From contig NC_068341.1 in the NCBI RefSeq assembly GCF_014633365.1, positions 8,184,001-8,248,000 on the forward strand: a stretch of DNA of 64,000 nt, in the 5' to 3' direction. The notes beneath the pieces were generated by a model. That model saw nothing but the letters and a program-made list of their open reading frames with translations, did no database searches and was not told the origin of the DNA. The translations under genes were made by a program, and so were the position numbers. The stretch is from Diospyros lotus. Lineage: Eukaryota > Streptophyta > Magnoliopsida > Ericales > Ebenaceae. Below are positions 1 to 10,797 of the stretch, piece by piece. Position 1 is the stretch's first letter; every line of letters starts with the position of its first letter.

Positions 1-703
1 CTGTCTGAATATCTTTAGTGAGTTCATCCATTACTAGGGCAAATAAGTATGGACTTAGTGTAGAACCTTGATGCAGTCCTATTGTAGTTGTAAATGGTTC
101 AGTATCCTCTCCGCATGTTCTGACCCTTGTCTCTACACCATGATACATGTCCTTAAGGGCTTGTATATAGGCTATTTTGATTCATTTCTTCTCTAAAACC
201 CTCCATAATACTTCTCTAGGGACCCTATCATAGGCCTTTTCTAGATCTATAAACACCATATGTAGGTCCTTCTGATGATCTCGATACCTTTCTATTAGAC
301 GCTTCAATAAATATATAGCTTCCATTGTTGACCTACCAGGCATGAAACCAAACTGATTTTCTGACACCTTTGTTTCCTTTCTGAGCCTTTGCTCTATTAC
401 TCTCTCACAGAGTTTCATGGTATGACTCATTAACTTAATTCCTCTATAATTTTCACAGTTTTGAACATCTCATTTGTTCTTGTATATAGGAACCAAAGTA
501 CTCTTCCTCCACTCATCTGACATCTTTTTTGATTTAAGGATGGCATTAAATAGTTGCGTTAGCCAGGAGATGCCCTCTTCTCCCATGCATTTCCATGCTT
601 CTATTGGTACATTATCTGGTCCCACTGTCTTATGATTTTTCATCTTTTTTAATGCTTGTCTTATTTCATTTGAACTTATGCGTCGATAGAATGTGTAGCT
701 CAC
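1..703 (-). pseudogene. LINE reverse transcriptase domain remnant
   Basis: Two open stretches (703-470 and 430-182) encode the fingers and palm start of a LINE reverse transcriptase. They carry GPDNVPIEAWKCMGEEG, then [15 protein letters not shown], then [17 protein letters not shown]. The stretches are separated by a frame break at about 430-470. A further break lies near 180, after which matching sequence continues to base 1. The catalytic FADD box would lie beyond the window. This belongs to the same element as the endonuclease remnant to its right. Confidence 0.82.
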
Positions 704-1321
704 ATTCCCTTCGGAGTTACTAAGATGTCACAACCTAACTCTTGTGTCACCACCATCATTGAATAATTTTGTGAAATACTCATTCCATCTCTCCTTAATC
801 GCTCCCTCATTTACTAAAACATTTTGATTGTCATCTTTTATGCATTTCACTTGATTTAAATCCTGTATTTTTCTTTCTCTTACTTTAGCTAATTTATATA
901 TATCCCTTTCTCCATCTTTTGTATCAAGTCGTTTATATAGATTCTCATATGATTTTGACCTTGCTTCACTAACAGCTCTTTTTGTTGCCTTTTTTGCTTC
1001 TTTATAATTTTTTTGATTTTCTTCATTATTGCATTGATATACCGCCTTATAGCAAGTTTTCTTATTTTTAATTTTCAATTGTACCTCTTCATTCTACCAC
1101 CAAGACTCCTTAAGGTTAGGGGCTCTACCATTTGTCTCTCCAAGGACTACCTTTGCCGTGCTTCTCAAAGTATTAGCCATTTCTTTCCACATTTGGTTTG
1201 TCTGTCTTTCTCCATTCCATTCCCTTCTACCCCTTAATTTTTCTTTGAAGATTAGTTGTTTCTCCTCTTTTAAATTCCACCACCTGATTCTTGGATTTTG
1301 TTTTATGTGATTTTTTCTCTT

Positions 1322-1862
1322 TCAATTTCTTACTTGGACATCAAGTACTAGAAGTCTATGTTGAGTAGTCAAACACTCTCCCGGTATCACCTTACAATTC
1401 CTACAACATAACCGATCCTTTTGTCTCATGAGGAAGTAATCTATTTGGGTGCTTGAGGTGATATTTTTATATGTGATTAAGTGTTCGTCCCGTTTTTTGA
1501 ACCTAGTATTGGTTATAATGAGCCCATATGCCATAGTAAAATCTAGGATAGATTTACCCTCATTATTAATTTTCCCGAATCCATACCCTCCATGTACCTC
1601 TCTATATCCGTTTTCGTCTCTACCTACGTGCCCATTTAAGTCACCTCCTATAATCACTTTCTTTCCTCTTGGTATCATTTGTATGAGTCCCTCTAGGTCC
1701 TCTCAGAATTTTGTTTTTATCTCATCACCTAACCCCGCTTGTGGTGCATATGTACTAAAGATATTCATAGTCATTCTTCCTAGACTAATCTTCACTATAA
1801 TAATCCTATCCCCTATTCTCTTTACATCCACTACCTCATCTATTAAGCTTTTATCCATGGAT
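1322..1862 (-). pseudogene. LINE endonuclease domain remnant
   Basis: The translated minus strand gives an exonuclease-endonuclease-phosphatase fold segment, with the GGDLNGH metal-binding block, the GYG-F-NNEG segment, and NTRFKKRDEHLITY followed by QIDYF near the end. An in-frame stop near 1705 separates it from upstream endonuclease sequence (VKRIGDRIIIVKISLGR, then STYAPQAGL). In the living family this domain nicks target DNA to prime reverse transcription. Here it is truncated at its N terminus and interrupted, so I infer no activity. Confidence 0.8.
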
Positions 1863-2027
1863 TAAACTAAAGAAACCATGATTAAACTGAAACCGAATGG
1901 TTTGGTTATGGTTTTAAATTTTTAAAATCAAATGAGTAATGGTTTGGTTTTGGTTTTAGTAATTTAAGTTTGGTTGATTATAGTTTTGACAAAAACCAAA
2001 ACCAAACCGAACCATTGTCAACCCTAG
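1863..2027. other. Short AT-rich stretch with imperfect inverted GGTTTGGTT/AACCAAACC repeats
   Basis: The segment between the LINE break and unit A contains several GGTTTGGTT-like words on one side and AACCAAACC-like words on the other, ending GACAATGG-type sequence in reverse. This looks like the end of a degraded DNA transposon (the TAGGGTTGACAATGG style of end is common in hAT-like elements). No second end or target duplication is visible, so the class is a guess. Confidence 0.3.
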
Positions 2028-2161
2028 GTACCATGTGTAAGGAAATTAATTATATAATTAGTGAATAAATTAATCAATCTAAAATGACCCAACATGCAAG
2101 AGAAAGAAGACACGTACACAATGGGAAATGATGACTCCATTACTATAGCACAAACCATAAA

Positions 2162-2162
2162 C

Positions 2163-2190
<28 letters not shown>
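2162..2190. repeat. (TA)n microsatellite
   Basis: An uninterrupted TA run lies in the 3' flank of ERF copy A. The matching place near 51750 (intact copy flank) has a shorter, interrupted run, so the tract expanded after duplication. Confidence 0.9.
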
Positions 2191-2193
<3 letters not shown>

Positions 2194-2402
2194 TGGCTCC
2201 ACAAAATATTTTAGTCAAACAATTAATTTTGTCTATATATTAATTTAAACAATATCACCACACAGACAAATTAATTTTGTCAATTCATTTTGTAATATTA
2301 GCTATTTATATTAGTGAACAATTAATTAAGATCGATACTTTACATTATCTATATATATATATTCTTAGTCAAATTAATGGGGGTTTACATCCTGAATTTA
2401 AT

Positions 2403-2972
2403 TTAAGTGTCCCAAAGGGAATGAGCAGCCATTTCGTTTTCATCCCACTCATCGCTCTTCTCAACGTCGCCGGAGAAGAGAGCGATGGGGGTTTACACCC
2501 GGGCATCTTCCACAATGAGATTGTCCGTCAAGCCCATCCACATTTTCGGCGAATCCAGGGGCGAGTCATTAATTGCCTGAATTTGGCTGGGAGAAAGTCC
2601 AACCGTAACGGGTCCGCTGGGAGCCGAACTGGAGCCGCCAACCTCGGCCTCTCCGGCTGGCTTCTTCATTCGCAAAGCCGCCTCGTGAGCGGCCATGAGA
2701 ATGTCCTCGGCGCTGTAGCTCGCCGGGCGAGGAAGACTTCTGGCCAGCTACGAAAAATTTAGCCGCTCCTCGTGGCCGCGCAGGTGCAATGCGGCTGCGT
2801 CGTAAGCGGCGGCCGCCATTTCTGGCGTCTCGAAGCTTCCCAGCCATATCCGGGTCTTCTTGCCAGGCTTGCGTATTTCGGATACCCACTTGCCCCATTT
2901 GCGCTTCCGAACTCCCCTGTAAATGGAGCTAACTTCCCCGCCGCCGCCATGGAAATTGCTCGACTGTTGCAT
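2403..2972 (-). pseudogene. AP2/ERF (DREB-type) pseudogene, copy A
   Basis: This aligns over its whole length with the intact ERF at 52101-52655. The start Met is conserved (ATG at 2972-2970) and the AP2 domain is complete, but residue 35 is Lys instead of Glu. This is the position called E19 of the AP2 domain, which helps define DREB-type DNA recognition. A TAG at 2750-2748 replaces the Glu codon after LNFP, so only 74 residues can be made. Downstream, a short insertion near 2487-2505 adds another stop (TAA). Upstream of the ATG the sequence no longer matches the promoter of the intact copy. I infer a promoterless dead copy; a truncated AP2-only peptide cannot be excluded. Confidence 0.85.
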
Positions 2973-2994
2973 GTGGAAGACAATATAAATATAT

Positions 2995-3046
2995 ATATCC
3001 ACATGCATGTATATATATATATATATAAATGTGTGTGTGTGTGTGT
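2995..3046. repeat. Compound TA/GT microsatellite at the ERF 5' break
   Basis: TA repeats followed by a GT run lie just upstream of the ERF copy A start codon. The same compound tract sits at about 17890-17932 in unit B. The intact ERF also has TATATA here, but its sequence beyond is unrelated. The tract therefore marks the point where the ERF copies were cut from their promoter. Confidence 0.75.
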
Positions 3047-3060
3047 GAATTAATTTTCAG

Positions 3061-5343
3061 TCCAAAAGTGCACCGTCACTGCCTGCCGGTGTTGTAGGTA
3101 CTTTGGTACGGCCTGCGAGTCCGCCGCCACCACTTGACGGCGACGGCATGCATTTTCAACACACTTAACATTTTGTTTCTTAATTTCTTTTAGGTTTACT
3201 AGCTACAGTTTAGTTGACTAATTAACTAATGAGAGAATTATCCAGCTGTTAAAGAACAAATCAAATTTATTCTACACGTGATTTTATATATGTTTCTACA
3301 TTGATGTCATGTCATACATTAATTTCAACCCTCTCACAATAAGTATAAAACTGAAATATTATTAATTCATGGAGTTTATACAACCTCCTCAATCTACAGT
3401 CGACCGGCGGTGGGGAGTTTCCTCCAATCAGAAGTTGACCTAATATATACGTTAGAGGGATTCTTACAGCCGGCCCAATTTGACTATCAAGTCTGATCTA
3501 AACAGAAAAGGATATCAATATTAAACAATAAAACATGTCCATGCCTGAGTTGGGTTTTTCCACTTCATTAGGGAGGTCTTTTTTTTTTTATTTTAATAAA
3601 ATGATATTAAAGAGAATAGTTAGAGCCAAAGGTCTTAGAAGCCAAGGATTCATGGGGCTGCAAATTCAGCTATCCAATAAAAAGTAGAATGCAATATATA
3701 AACAACTGAAATCAAGCCCTAATCCAAAACATAAGTAGGAAAGGCGACAAAATCCAACAATTAACACAAGAAGAAGGAGGTCCTGACGAGTAGATATATA
3801 TAAGTGGCCATCCGATGGCTTCTAGTGTGATATAATCTTTTCGGTTTTGCTTTCTATGTAGCATAGATTTCTAGCTATTTCAAATATATGTGGGTTTTCC
3901 TCCCCTCCGCTCTTTGAAGTTTGAACCTTGTTTTCAGTTTAACTTCAAGCAAAAAGAAGGTTTGGTACATTCCCCCGCTCCACATTGCTTGAGTTGATGA
4001 GGGCCATAACGCAATTGTAAGTGGCTAGTCAGGTCGGAGATGGTTTTAAATAAAAGAGTTTTGATATAATAATAAAGTTGTTTGTAAAATTAGCTATTAT
4101 ATATATATATAGAGGTCATCAGTTTAAATCTTATTAAGTGGTTAATTTTTATTTAATTTTGGGACTTGGGAGGGTTTTATAACACTAAGATATGGTGTTT
4201 GCTTATATAAAGTATAGATAAATATAAATATTAACATTTTAAATTATTATTTATGTTTTAGTTCATAAATAAGTTATATATTAAGCTTTTAAATAATCAA
4301 AATATATTAAACATATTTTTTATTTTTTCAATCTTAATTTTAATCTTAGATATATTACTTCAGATTTTATAGTTCTTTTTTAAATTTAACATTATTTTAA
4401 TTTGAATTAAATATATAGATAAGATTGGGTTTAAAGTTAGATGTGATTTGAGAAAATGAATTTTTAATACATAAATTGTCACTAAAAATATTACAAAAAA
4501 ATAAAAAAATAAGATTGTATTTCAGTTTTGAATTTTAAATTCATTTTCAATTTTGTTTTTTGATCGTTTGTTTTGAAATTTTTAAAAATGCATTCTTTTA
4601 TTTATTATGAAAAATTATTTTTTAAAATAGAAAATTACAAAACACGTTTATTTTAAAATTTTGAAGAAATTTATTTTATGATATAACATTTTATATTAAA
4701 TATTATTATATATAATATGCGTAATACACTTAATAATATATTATATGTTATCCTATATTTTTAATTATAATATTGATATACTACATTTTTAAAATTTTAA
4801 ATAAATATATAATTTTATTTTCTAAATTTAAGAATATTTTTTTCTTTTTTTTCCTTATTTTCTTTTTCTATTCTCTCCAAAGCCTGGATCTTCTTTGTCG
4901 CCGCCGACCATCGTAGGCCAGAGATTCATATGATCCGAGTCTACCATTAGAAAGGCCAAGCCAAGAGGGCTAACATACACAAAAATGGACCATATTTAAT
5001 AGTTGAATTTTCGTAGATTTTATTTTTAATTTTCAACAAAAACTCAAAAACGTAGTCAGTCACCATCGACCATCGTGATTGGTGGTTTCCGGCGATCAGA
5101 GGCCTCTTTCACCGCCTTTGCCATGTTTGACCAACCATGGCCTTGTATGCATCGCCATGGCCGTCGGTCTTTATTGCTCTACCATGGCCGTCATTTGGAT
5201 GTTGTTTGGTTATCGACATCATCATCGTTGGCTTCATGTGGTTGTCGGTGGTGGAGGATGAAGGAGAAAAGAGGAGTTGTCGGCGGCGGTGATGAAGGTG
5301 GCAAGTGCGATCGATGGCAGCTTGAGAAGGAAGGAAAAATAGG

Positions 5344-5424
<81 letters not shown>

Positions 5425-8264
5425 GATGAATTATGTGTGCGAGATTGAGTTTGGGGGTGGGCGGTTGTTTTTCGTGTTTTGCTGTTTTCAGCTAGTTTTG
5501 GCTAAAAATACTTGTTTTGGGTTTTCTTTACAAATATTTTTCTTGTTTTTGAAAATATATTTTTTAAAATAGTAAAATAAATGCGTTTTCAGTGTTTTAA
5601 AAAATTAAAAATTAAAAATTCAAAACAGACTGAAAACAATAAAGAGAACATAGCTTAATATTTTCGTTTATCGTTTAAGGTAACGTTTGTTAAAAGGAGT
5701 AAAATAAAGTTATATCAAGATAATGCTAGAATATTTTTCGAATCAAGATATGGAATAAATAAGATAAGACTGTGAAACATTTCAAGATTTTTATCAAATT
5801 ATTTGTTAAATTTTTTAGAATTAACTAGAGAATACACACAATATTTTTTCTTATTTGTAAGAACCAAGATAAATTTATTTAGAGGGAGGAGAGATATAAA
5901 TTTATTTTAAAAAATTTAGATAAGAACTTACTTGACTTTTTTTCAAAGAGTTGCCATATAAATTTAACAAAATAATAAAAAATACTTTATCTAGAATATT
6001 TTTTATTTTTTAATTTATATATTAAAAAACAAACACTAGATCAGACCTAAATGAGTTGAGAAGTTGGAATTTAAAGATAATGAGAATCTTTAACTGCAAG
6101 GCTGAGTCAAGACTCCAATGCATGTGCATGCAGCATGGCTGTTGGTTAATATCTAATCTAAGCCTGTTAATGCTGCCAACCCATTAATTTCTGGGTTTCA
6201 CATGGGATTGGATTTTTTAATTTTTTTTTATTGTCCGAATTGAAGGAAGTCTCAATATTTAAGTCTTCGGGAAAAATTGTCATTTTCTCCCTTATAACCT
6301 ACTCGAACAATAGCCGAAGACTAGGTAAGCCCTGATCAAAGACCTAGCCCTAGGCCCCTCATATAACAATAACTGTTACAAACCGCAATATTTAAGATTC
6401 AAACACACAATTTTAACATATTTAGCACCGAATATCATGCACTCGGCCACTTGAACTAAGGATTTACACATGGGATTGGATTTGGGAGCCATCACAATGA
6501 ACCATAGATTTTTAGACCCATTATTTCTTGCATCATCATCAAGCATGGGTATGAGTATAGTTGGCTTTTTTTGCAATTTCTGTGTGTACGCATGCATATA
6601 ATTAACTTGAACCAACAAAGAATTTACTTTTAATTTTAAATTTTTGTGTTTGAAATGATGAAAACAAAATGTACATTTCCGTTCAAGAAATTCTATGGAC
6701 TAAAAACTAATAAAATTCATTAAAAGAGGTGTAATTTTGTAAATAAATTTCACATTTTGTCTATAAACAGAGTTAACCTCTCTTATGTAAACGAGGGATG
6801 AGTTAATTCTTGAGGAGTTATGTATAATAAAATAATTTTTATATTTAATTGGTACAATGTTGCCCAAATTTGAGGAGCGAACGTACTGGTAATGGATTTG
6901 CCATGGCATGGCATGGCCACCCGTGCTTCAAGATGCCAGCGAAAACTGTTGAAGTGAGGTGAAGCATTAACTTCGCTGAACGCTGCAGTTTTGATAAAGG
7001 GAAGGAGAGTTATTTGACAACCGCTCAATGATTGCTAAAAAACGATGTCATTTTGGAGCAACTAAGCTCGGAAGGCCAAATGACAACTCCTCTCGTCGTT
7101 TCATGACTCGTTTGATTCCCTCCCGTACCATTTTGTCGTTTAGTTTGCTCCATTTCAAGTCATGAATTTGATTATCAGATTTTATCTTTGTCGCTGCTTC
7201 TGCCTATTTATATTTCACCGATATTTCATCGATTCTGTACAAATTTGTTTTGTTTTTTTCTTTGATTTTTAGGGTTTGCCTATGATATCTATTTTATGGT
7301 TATGGGACATTTTTGTTAATAAGCCATTGAATGTACATTGAGTGAGTGAATGAGATGTATATGGAGACTATAATTGATTTTTCGATTAGTGTAGTGAGTT
7401 TTTTTTTTGATGGAGCTCAACGTAAATGTAATCTTATTTAAAAGATAACCACGATAAAATTGTTGTGTGCTATTTATACTTTCTTTATTGCATTCTATTT
7501 TTGCATTCGCATGTGCTTTTATTTATTGAATGTTTTTACAGATTTTTGTTTTTAAATCTAAGTGTTTGAGATAGGTTACTAAGGTTAGCCATTGCTCGTC
7601 CCAACAAAAACATGACCCGAGAAGTGACCAAACAGTGGAGCAAGGTATAACCAAACCTGCTTCTCTTTATTCTCTTATATAATTCTCTTTATTCTCTTAT
7701 ATAATCTTCTTTTAGCCTTTAGCAAAGGAAGCACATCACATCGGGCCATGCATGATCTTTTGTAAATGGATGGAAGATTCGCGACTAGTGATTGGCTTCA
7801 TTCCCCATCAAAGAATAATCATATGATTAATGCTATCCGGCCATCCAAAAAGCCATTCAAGAGATATTGTAATATTTCCAATGAAGAGAGAGTAACAAAA
7901 GTTTCAAAATTCAAATTCCCTTCCCCCTCTCTCACATTCTCTCTGTGTGACCCTTTCTCTCATTTTGGCCTTCTCTCTCTCTCACTCTCCAACGGGAGCC
8001 TTTGGCTCGTTCCTCCCCTCCTCTCGTTCAAGCCATCTCTCTCTCTCTTGTGTGTCCGATCGAGCCTCCGGCATCTCTTGGGCTCGTTTCAGTCATTTTT
8101 CTCTCTCTAGGCCCGTGCGACAACGTCTCTGGTGTCCTTTTGGCTCGATCCAGATTCATACACAAATTGCATGCCTATCTAACTCAAGTCTATATTCCAA
8201 CTGTAAGAAAAGAAGAAACTAAAGCATTTTATTCCAAAACTAGATTTATCCTTTTCACATTCTT
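3061..8264. other. AT-rich spacer of unit A, no gene recognised
   Basis: No convincing coding region is seen. The first part aligns with 17940-20040. A GC-richer island at about 4870-5470 (with its B match near 20090-20376 and 21918-22110) contains several CCATGGCC words but no conserved frame between copies, so it is not called a gene. The segment at about 6955-7610 is absent from unit B. A CT-rich stretch at 7905-8130, also absent from B, precedes the DUF247 promoter region. Confidence 0.6.
5350..5423. repeat. (GA)n microsatellite, about 74 bp
   Basis: An unbroken GA run. In unit B the same place (about 22060-22090) has only short interrupted GA sequence, so the run expanded in unit A. Confidence 0.97.
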
Positions 8265-8426
8265 TATCTCCCCTTAGACATCCTCTTTACAACCAGATAA
8301 GAAAGTATATGATCTAATTCATCACCAGCTTGTAAGAAAAACTTGTTGGATAAAGGGATATCTTGTTCATCAATCTTAAAACAATGCCCATCGACTAGCC
8401 ATTGTTGCGGAACACCGAACACCCCT

Positions 8427-8436
8427 CTATATATAG
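8427..8436 (+). promoter_or_regulatory. TATA box of DUF247 gene 1
   Basis: CTATATATAG lies 87 bp before the ATG at 8523, in a stretch (CCCCTCTATATATAGGGAG) kept identical upstream of the paralogue at 25191. Conservation between the two copies supports a real core promoter. Confidence 0.65.
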
Positions 8437-8522
8437 GGAGTCTCCCCAATAACACTAAGGCTAGTACGTAGCTATTTAATTAATTAGGATACGTAAGATT
8501 AGTGTGCGTTTGCTTTGTTCAT

Positions 8523-9902
8523 ATGGACACCATCATTATAGTGCAAGCCGACGATGGTACGGCCTTGGATATGAGGACGATCAATGAAGGTGTGAACAAG
8601 GTGGCAGACATGGCTCGAGCTTCAATTTTCATGGTGCCGGAGAGGCTTCGTAAGCTGAACGAAACGGCTTATACCCCTCGCCTCTTCTCCATTGGCCCTC
8701 TTCACAGCCGCAACGATCCTCATCTGGAAAGGCCAGAAATTCAAAACATCAAATTGAGTTACTTGAATGATCTCTTGGCTCGCGTTTCTGATGATCCGCA
8801 GGATAAAGATCGAATCCTCGATCGATGTCTACACGAGATGGAAAACTTGAAAGAGGAGGCCAAGAAGTCTTATGCAGACGCAGAGAAAGCCAAAGCCTTG
8901 AGCAAAGAGATGTTGGTCATCGACGGTTGTTTCATACTCGAATTCCTCTACAAGCATTGCAATATCGACATGTTCAAGCAAAGTCGAAACGATCCTATAT
9001 TCGGCAGTGTGGTGATGCGCAACGGTATCCAACACGACTTGATACTGCTAGAGAACCAGCTTCCCTTTTTCGTTCTTGAAAAATTGTTTCAACTCACCTT
9101 GAATCAGATTCCGAGTCATCTCCATTCGATTACAGAATACGTTCTTGAGTACTTCGGAAAAGTGCTCAGCTTCAACGCCCCTTCACCATCAGTCGAAGAC
9201 AGTGTCGCCGCTGCCACAAGTAGTGGTGGGGGCGATAAGGAGAAGGACCAGGAAGCAACGACGTCCTATCGCCATATACTCCATCTTATGCACAGCTACT
9301 ATCTCCCTCCCGGCCAATTAAAGGAGGTGGACCATACCAAAAATTCCAGGGATTCGGCATCTGACCTCGACTTCGCCGGAGTGAACTTCGTGGCCAACGA
9401 GGGAGATCAGTTCAAGGTCGAGTTTAGACAAGGGAAGGGAATAATACCTTGGTTGTTTTCTAGCCCCGAATTTCATATTCGGAGGCTGGCCATCTACGAC
9501 TCCACGGAGCAAATCTTGAGGAACCTCATAGCCTTTGAGCTGTGCTACCATGGCGTTATGAGTTACATAACATCCTATGCGTTTCTAATGGATTTGCTCG
9601 TGAACGCCGATAAAGACATCGAAGTGCTGGAGAATGCCGGGGTGATAAACAACTACTTGGGAGCGAGGCCAGAAGCCACGAATCTATTCAACAATCTGTG
9701 CAAGCAAGTGGTTCTGGAAAAGTTCTACTTCGCAAATACCTACAAGAACGCGACCGACTACAGCCGACACTGGTGGCCGGCGATTAGGGCTTATTTTATA
9801 CGGACATATCTGGCAACTCCATATGGTTTCATTGCATTTGTTGCGGGTGCCATCTATTTTGTCATTGAAGTCGTGAAATTCATTGACAACTATTTTGTCT
9901 AG
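8523..9902 (+). CDS. DUF247 (UPF0481 type) protein 1
   Basis: A single-exon gene encodes 459 residues, the normal size for plant DUF247 proteins. The start chosen is ATG at 8523 (MDTIIIVQ), which follows a conserved TATA box and matches the start of the paralogue. The frame is open a little upstream but without an ATG. Family marks are VPERLRKLNETAYTPRLFSIGP at about residues 39-60, MLVIDGCFILEFLY at about 129, the hallmark LLENQLPFFVLEKLF at about 174-189, and a C-terminal hydrophobic segment (GFIAFVAGAIYFVIEVV, about 433-450) likely to anchor it in a membrane. A variable Ser/Gly/Glu-rich loop lies at about 220-245. The molecular function of the family is unknown; some grass members determine self-incompatibility, which says nothing certain about this one. 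The paralogue at 25191 is nearly the same. A Copia LTR begins 46 bp after the stop codon. Confidence 0.92.
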   Translation: MDTIIIVQADDGTALDMRTINEGVNKVADMARASIFMVPERLRKLNETAYTPRLFSIGPLHSRNDPHLERPEIQNIKLSYLNDLLARVSDDPQDKDRILDRCLHEMENLKEEAKKSYADAEKAKALSKEMLVIDGCFILEFLYKHCNIDMFKQSRNDPIFGSVVMRNGIQHDLILLENQLPFFVLEKLFQLTLNQIPSHLHSITEYVLEYFGKVLSFNAPSPSVEDSVAAATSSGGGDKEKDQEATTSYRHILHLMHSYYLPPGQLKEVDHTKNSRDSASDLDFAGVNFVANEGDQFKVEFRQGKGIIPWLFSSPEFHIRRLAIYDSTEQILRNLIAFELCYHGVMSYITSYAFLMDLLVNADKDIEVLENAGVINNYLGARPEATNLFNNLCKQVVLEKFYFANTYKNATDYSRHWWPAIRAYFIRTYLATPYGFIAFVAGAIYFVIEVVKFIDNYFV

Positions 9903-10066
9903 CTGAATCATTAACCCTGCGCGCGGGCCAGCATGCGCATGCGGAAGACGTTGAAGATCAATTTCAATTTTCTAGCTAGATGGATGTGTCTTGGTTTATG
10001 TGCGCGCGTAAGTTCAATGTTATTTTATTAATTCTTGTTCATATATGTATTGGCTATTTTGATTCA

Positions 10067-10797
10067 TGTTGGGAGGAGTCAATAGCTCAACCCTAATCAA
10101 CCCCCTTAATACTCAAATAGCAGCGACCCAAAAACATATACAAAAGAATGGACAGAGAACCATACACAAGCATAAAATAATGAACACAATATAAACACAA
10201 GAGATTTACAGTGGTTCACCCATTAACGAGGGCTACGTCCACGTTGAGCTCCGACAAAAGGAGTTCACTGCACTATAGGGATAAAAGTTTTACACAGCCA
10301 GCGAGCCTCCGATTACAACACCAAAAACAACAACTCTCTGATCTCACTGTACAAAGAATAACCCTCTGAAAACATTAGCTCGACCCCATAACCACAATCT
10401 AAGGTTAGAGGCTTACAACTTAGAAAATAGAGCAAAAACAGAGAACATCCAAAAACTACGAGAATGAGAACAGAAGAATAATCAGAACAAACCCTAATGT
10501 AGCAGATAATCGGAGGTCGTCGCTGTTCTGATCCCGAGGAGATTGAAGCTGATATAAAGGGGACTCAAGCGGTGGAGATCGAGCCGTACAAAGGAAAGAG
10601 CAGAGCATCGACGATAGGAAGAGAGGCAGGCTAAAAGACAAGAACCAGCACGCCAAACAAAACGGCAGGGAGGTTGCCGTTTTGGCCCTCCACCTTGGGC
10701 CCAAAACGCTGCCGTTTTGGGCAGCCATAGGGGTTGCCAAAAGACCCTCCAGCCCCTGCCAGAAAACGATGCCGTATTTGGAGCTTCACTAATAACA
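10067..10797. mobile_element. Solo LTR inside the Copia 5' LTR
   Basis: 731 bp beginning TGTTGGGAGG and ending AATAACA, with perfect 5-bp target duplication ATTCA (10062-10066 and 10798-10802). The unit B Copia LTR at about 26760 lacks this insertion, giving the empty site. It includes a GATTTACAGTGGTTCACCC-like block seen in many plant LTRs. No open frame of interest is present. Confidence 0.9.

Larger units (their letters stand above)
1..1862 (-). mobile_element. RTE-clade LINE (non-LTR retrotransposon), broken and running off the window
   Basis: On the minus strand the order is apurinic-type endonuclease (about 1862-1322), linker (about 1240-728), then reverse transcriptase (703 to the window edge). 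This is the layout of RTE-type LINEs. Endonuclease marks include GGDLNGHVGRDENGYREVHG and a downstream QIDYF. Reverse transcriptase marks include GFMPGRST and [14 protein letters not shown], then a frame-shifted GLHQGSTLSPYLFALVMDEL at about 1-80. The reading frame is cut by stops and shifts at about 180, 430-470, 705 and 1240, so the element is dead. The endonuclease lacks its N-terminal part, so the copy is 5' truncated at about 1862. The 3' end lies outside the window. The clade call rests on these motifs only. Confidence 0.88.

Noticed and set aside
5075..5572. Open frame with a long Arg-Glu dipeptide run
   Set aside because: The run is the GA microsatellite read in frame. Unit B lacks the tract and does not conserve the frame.
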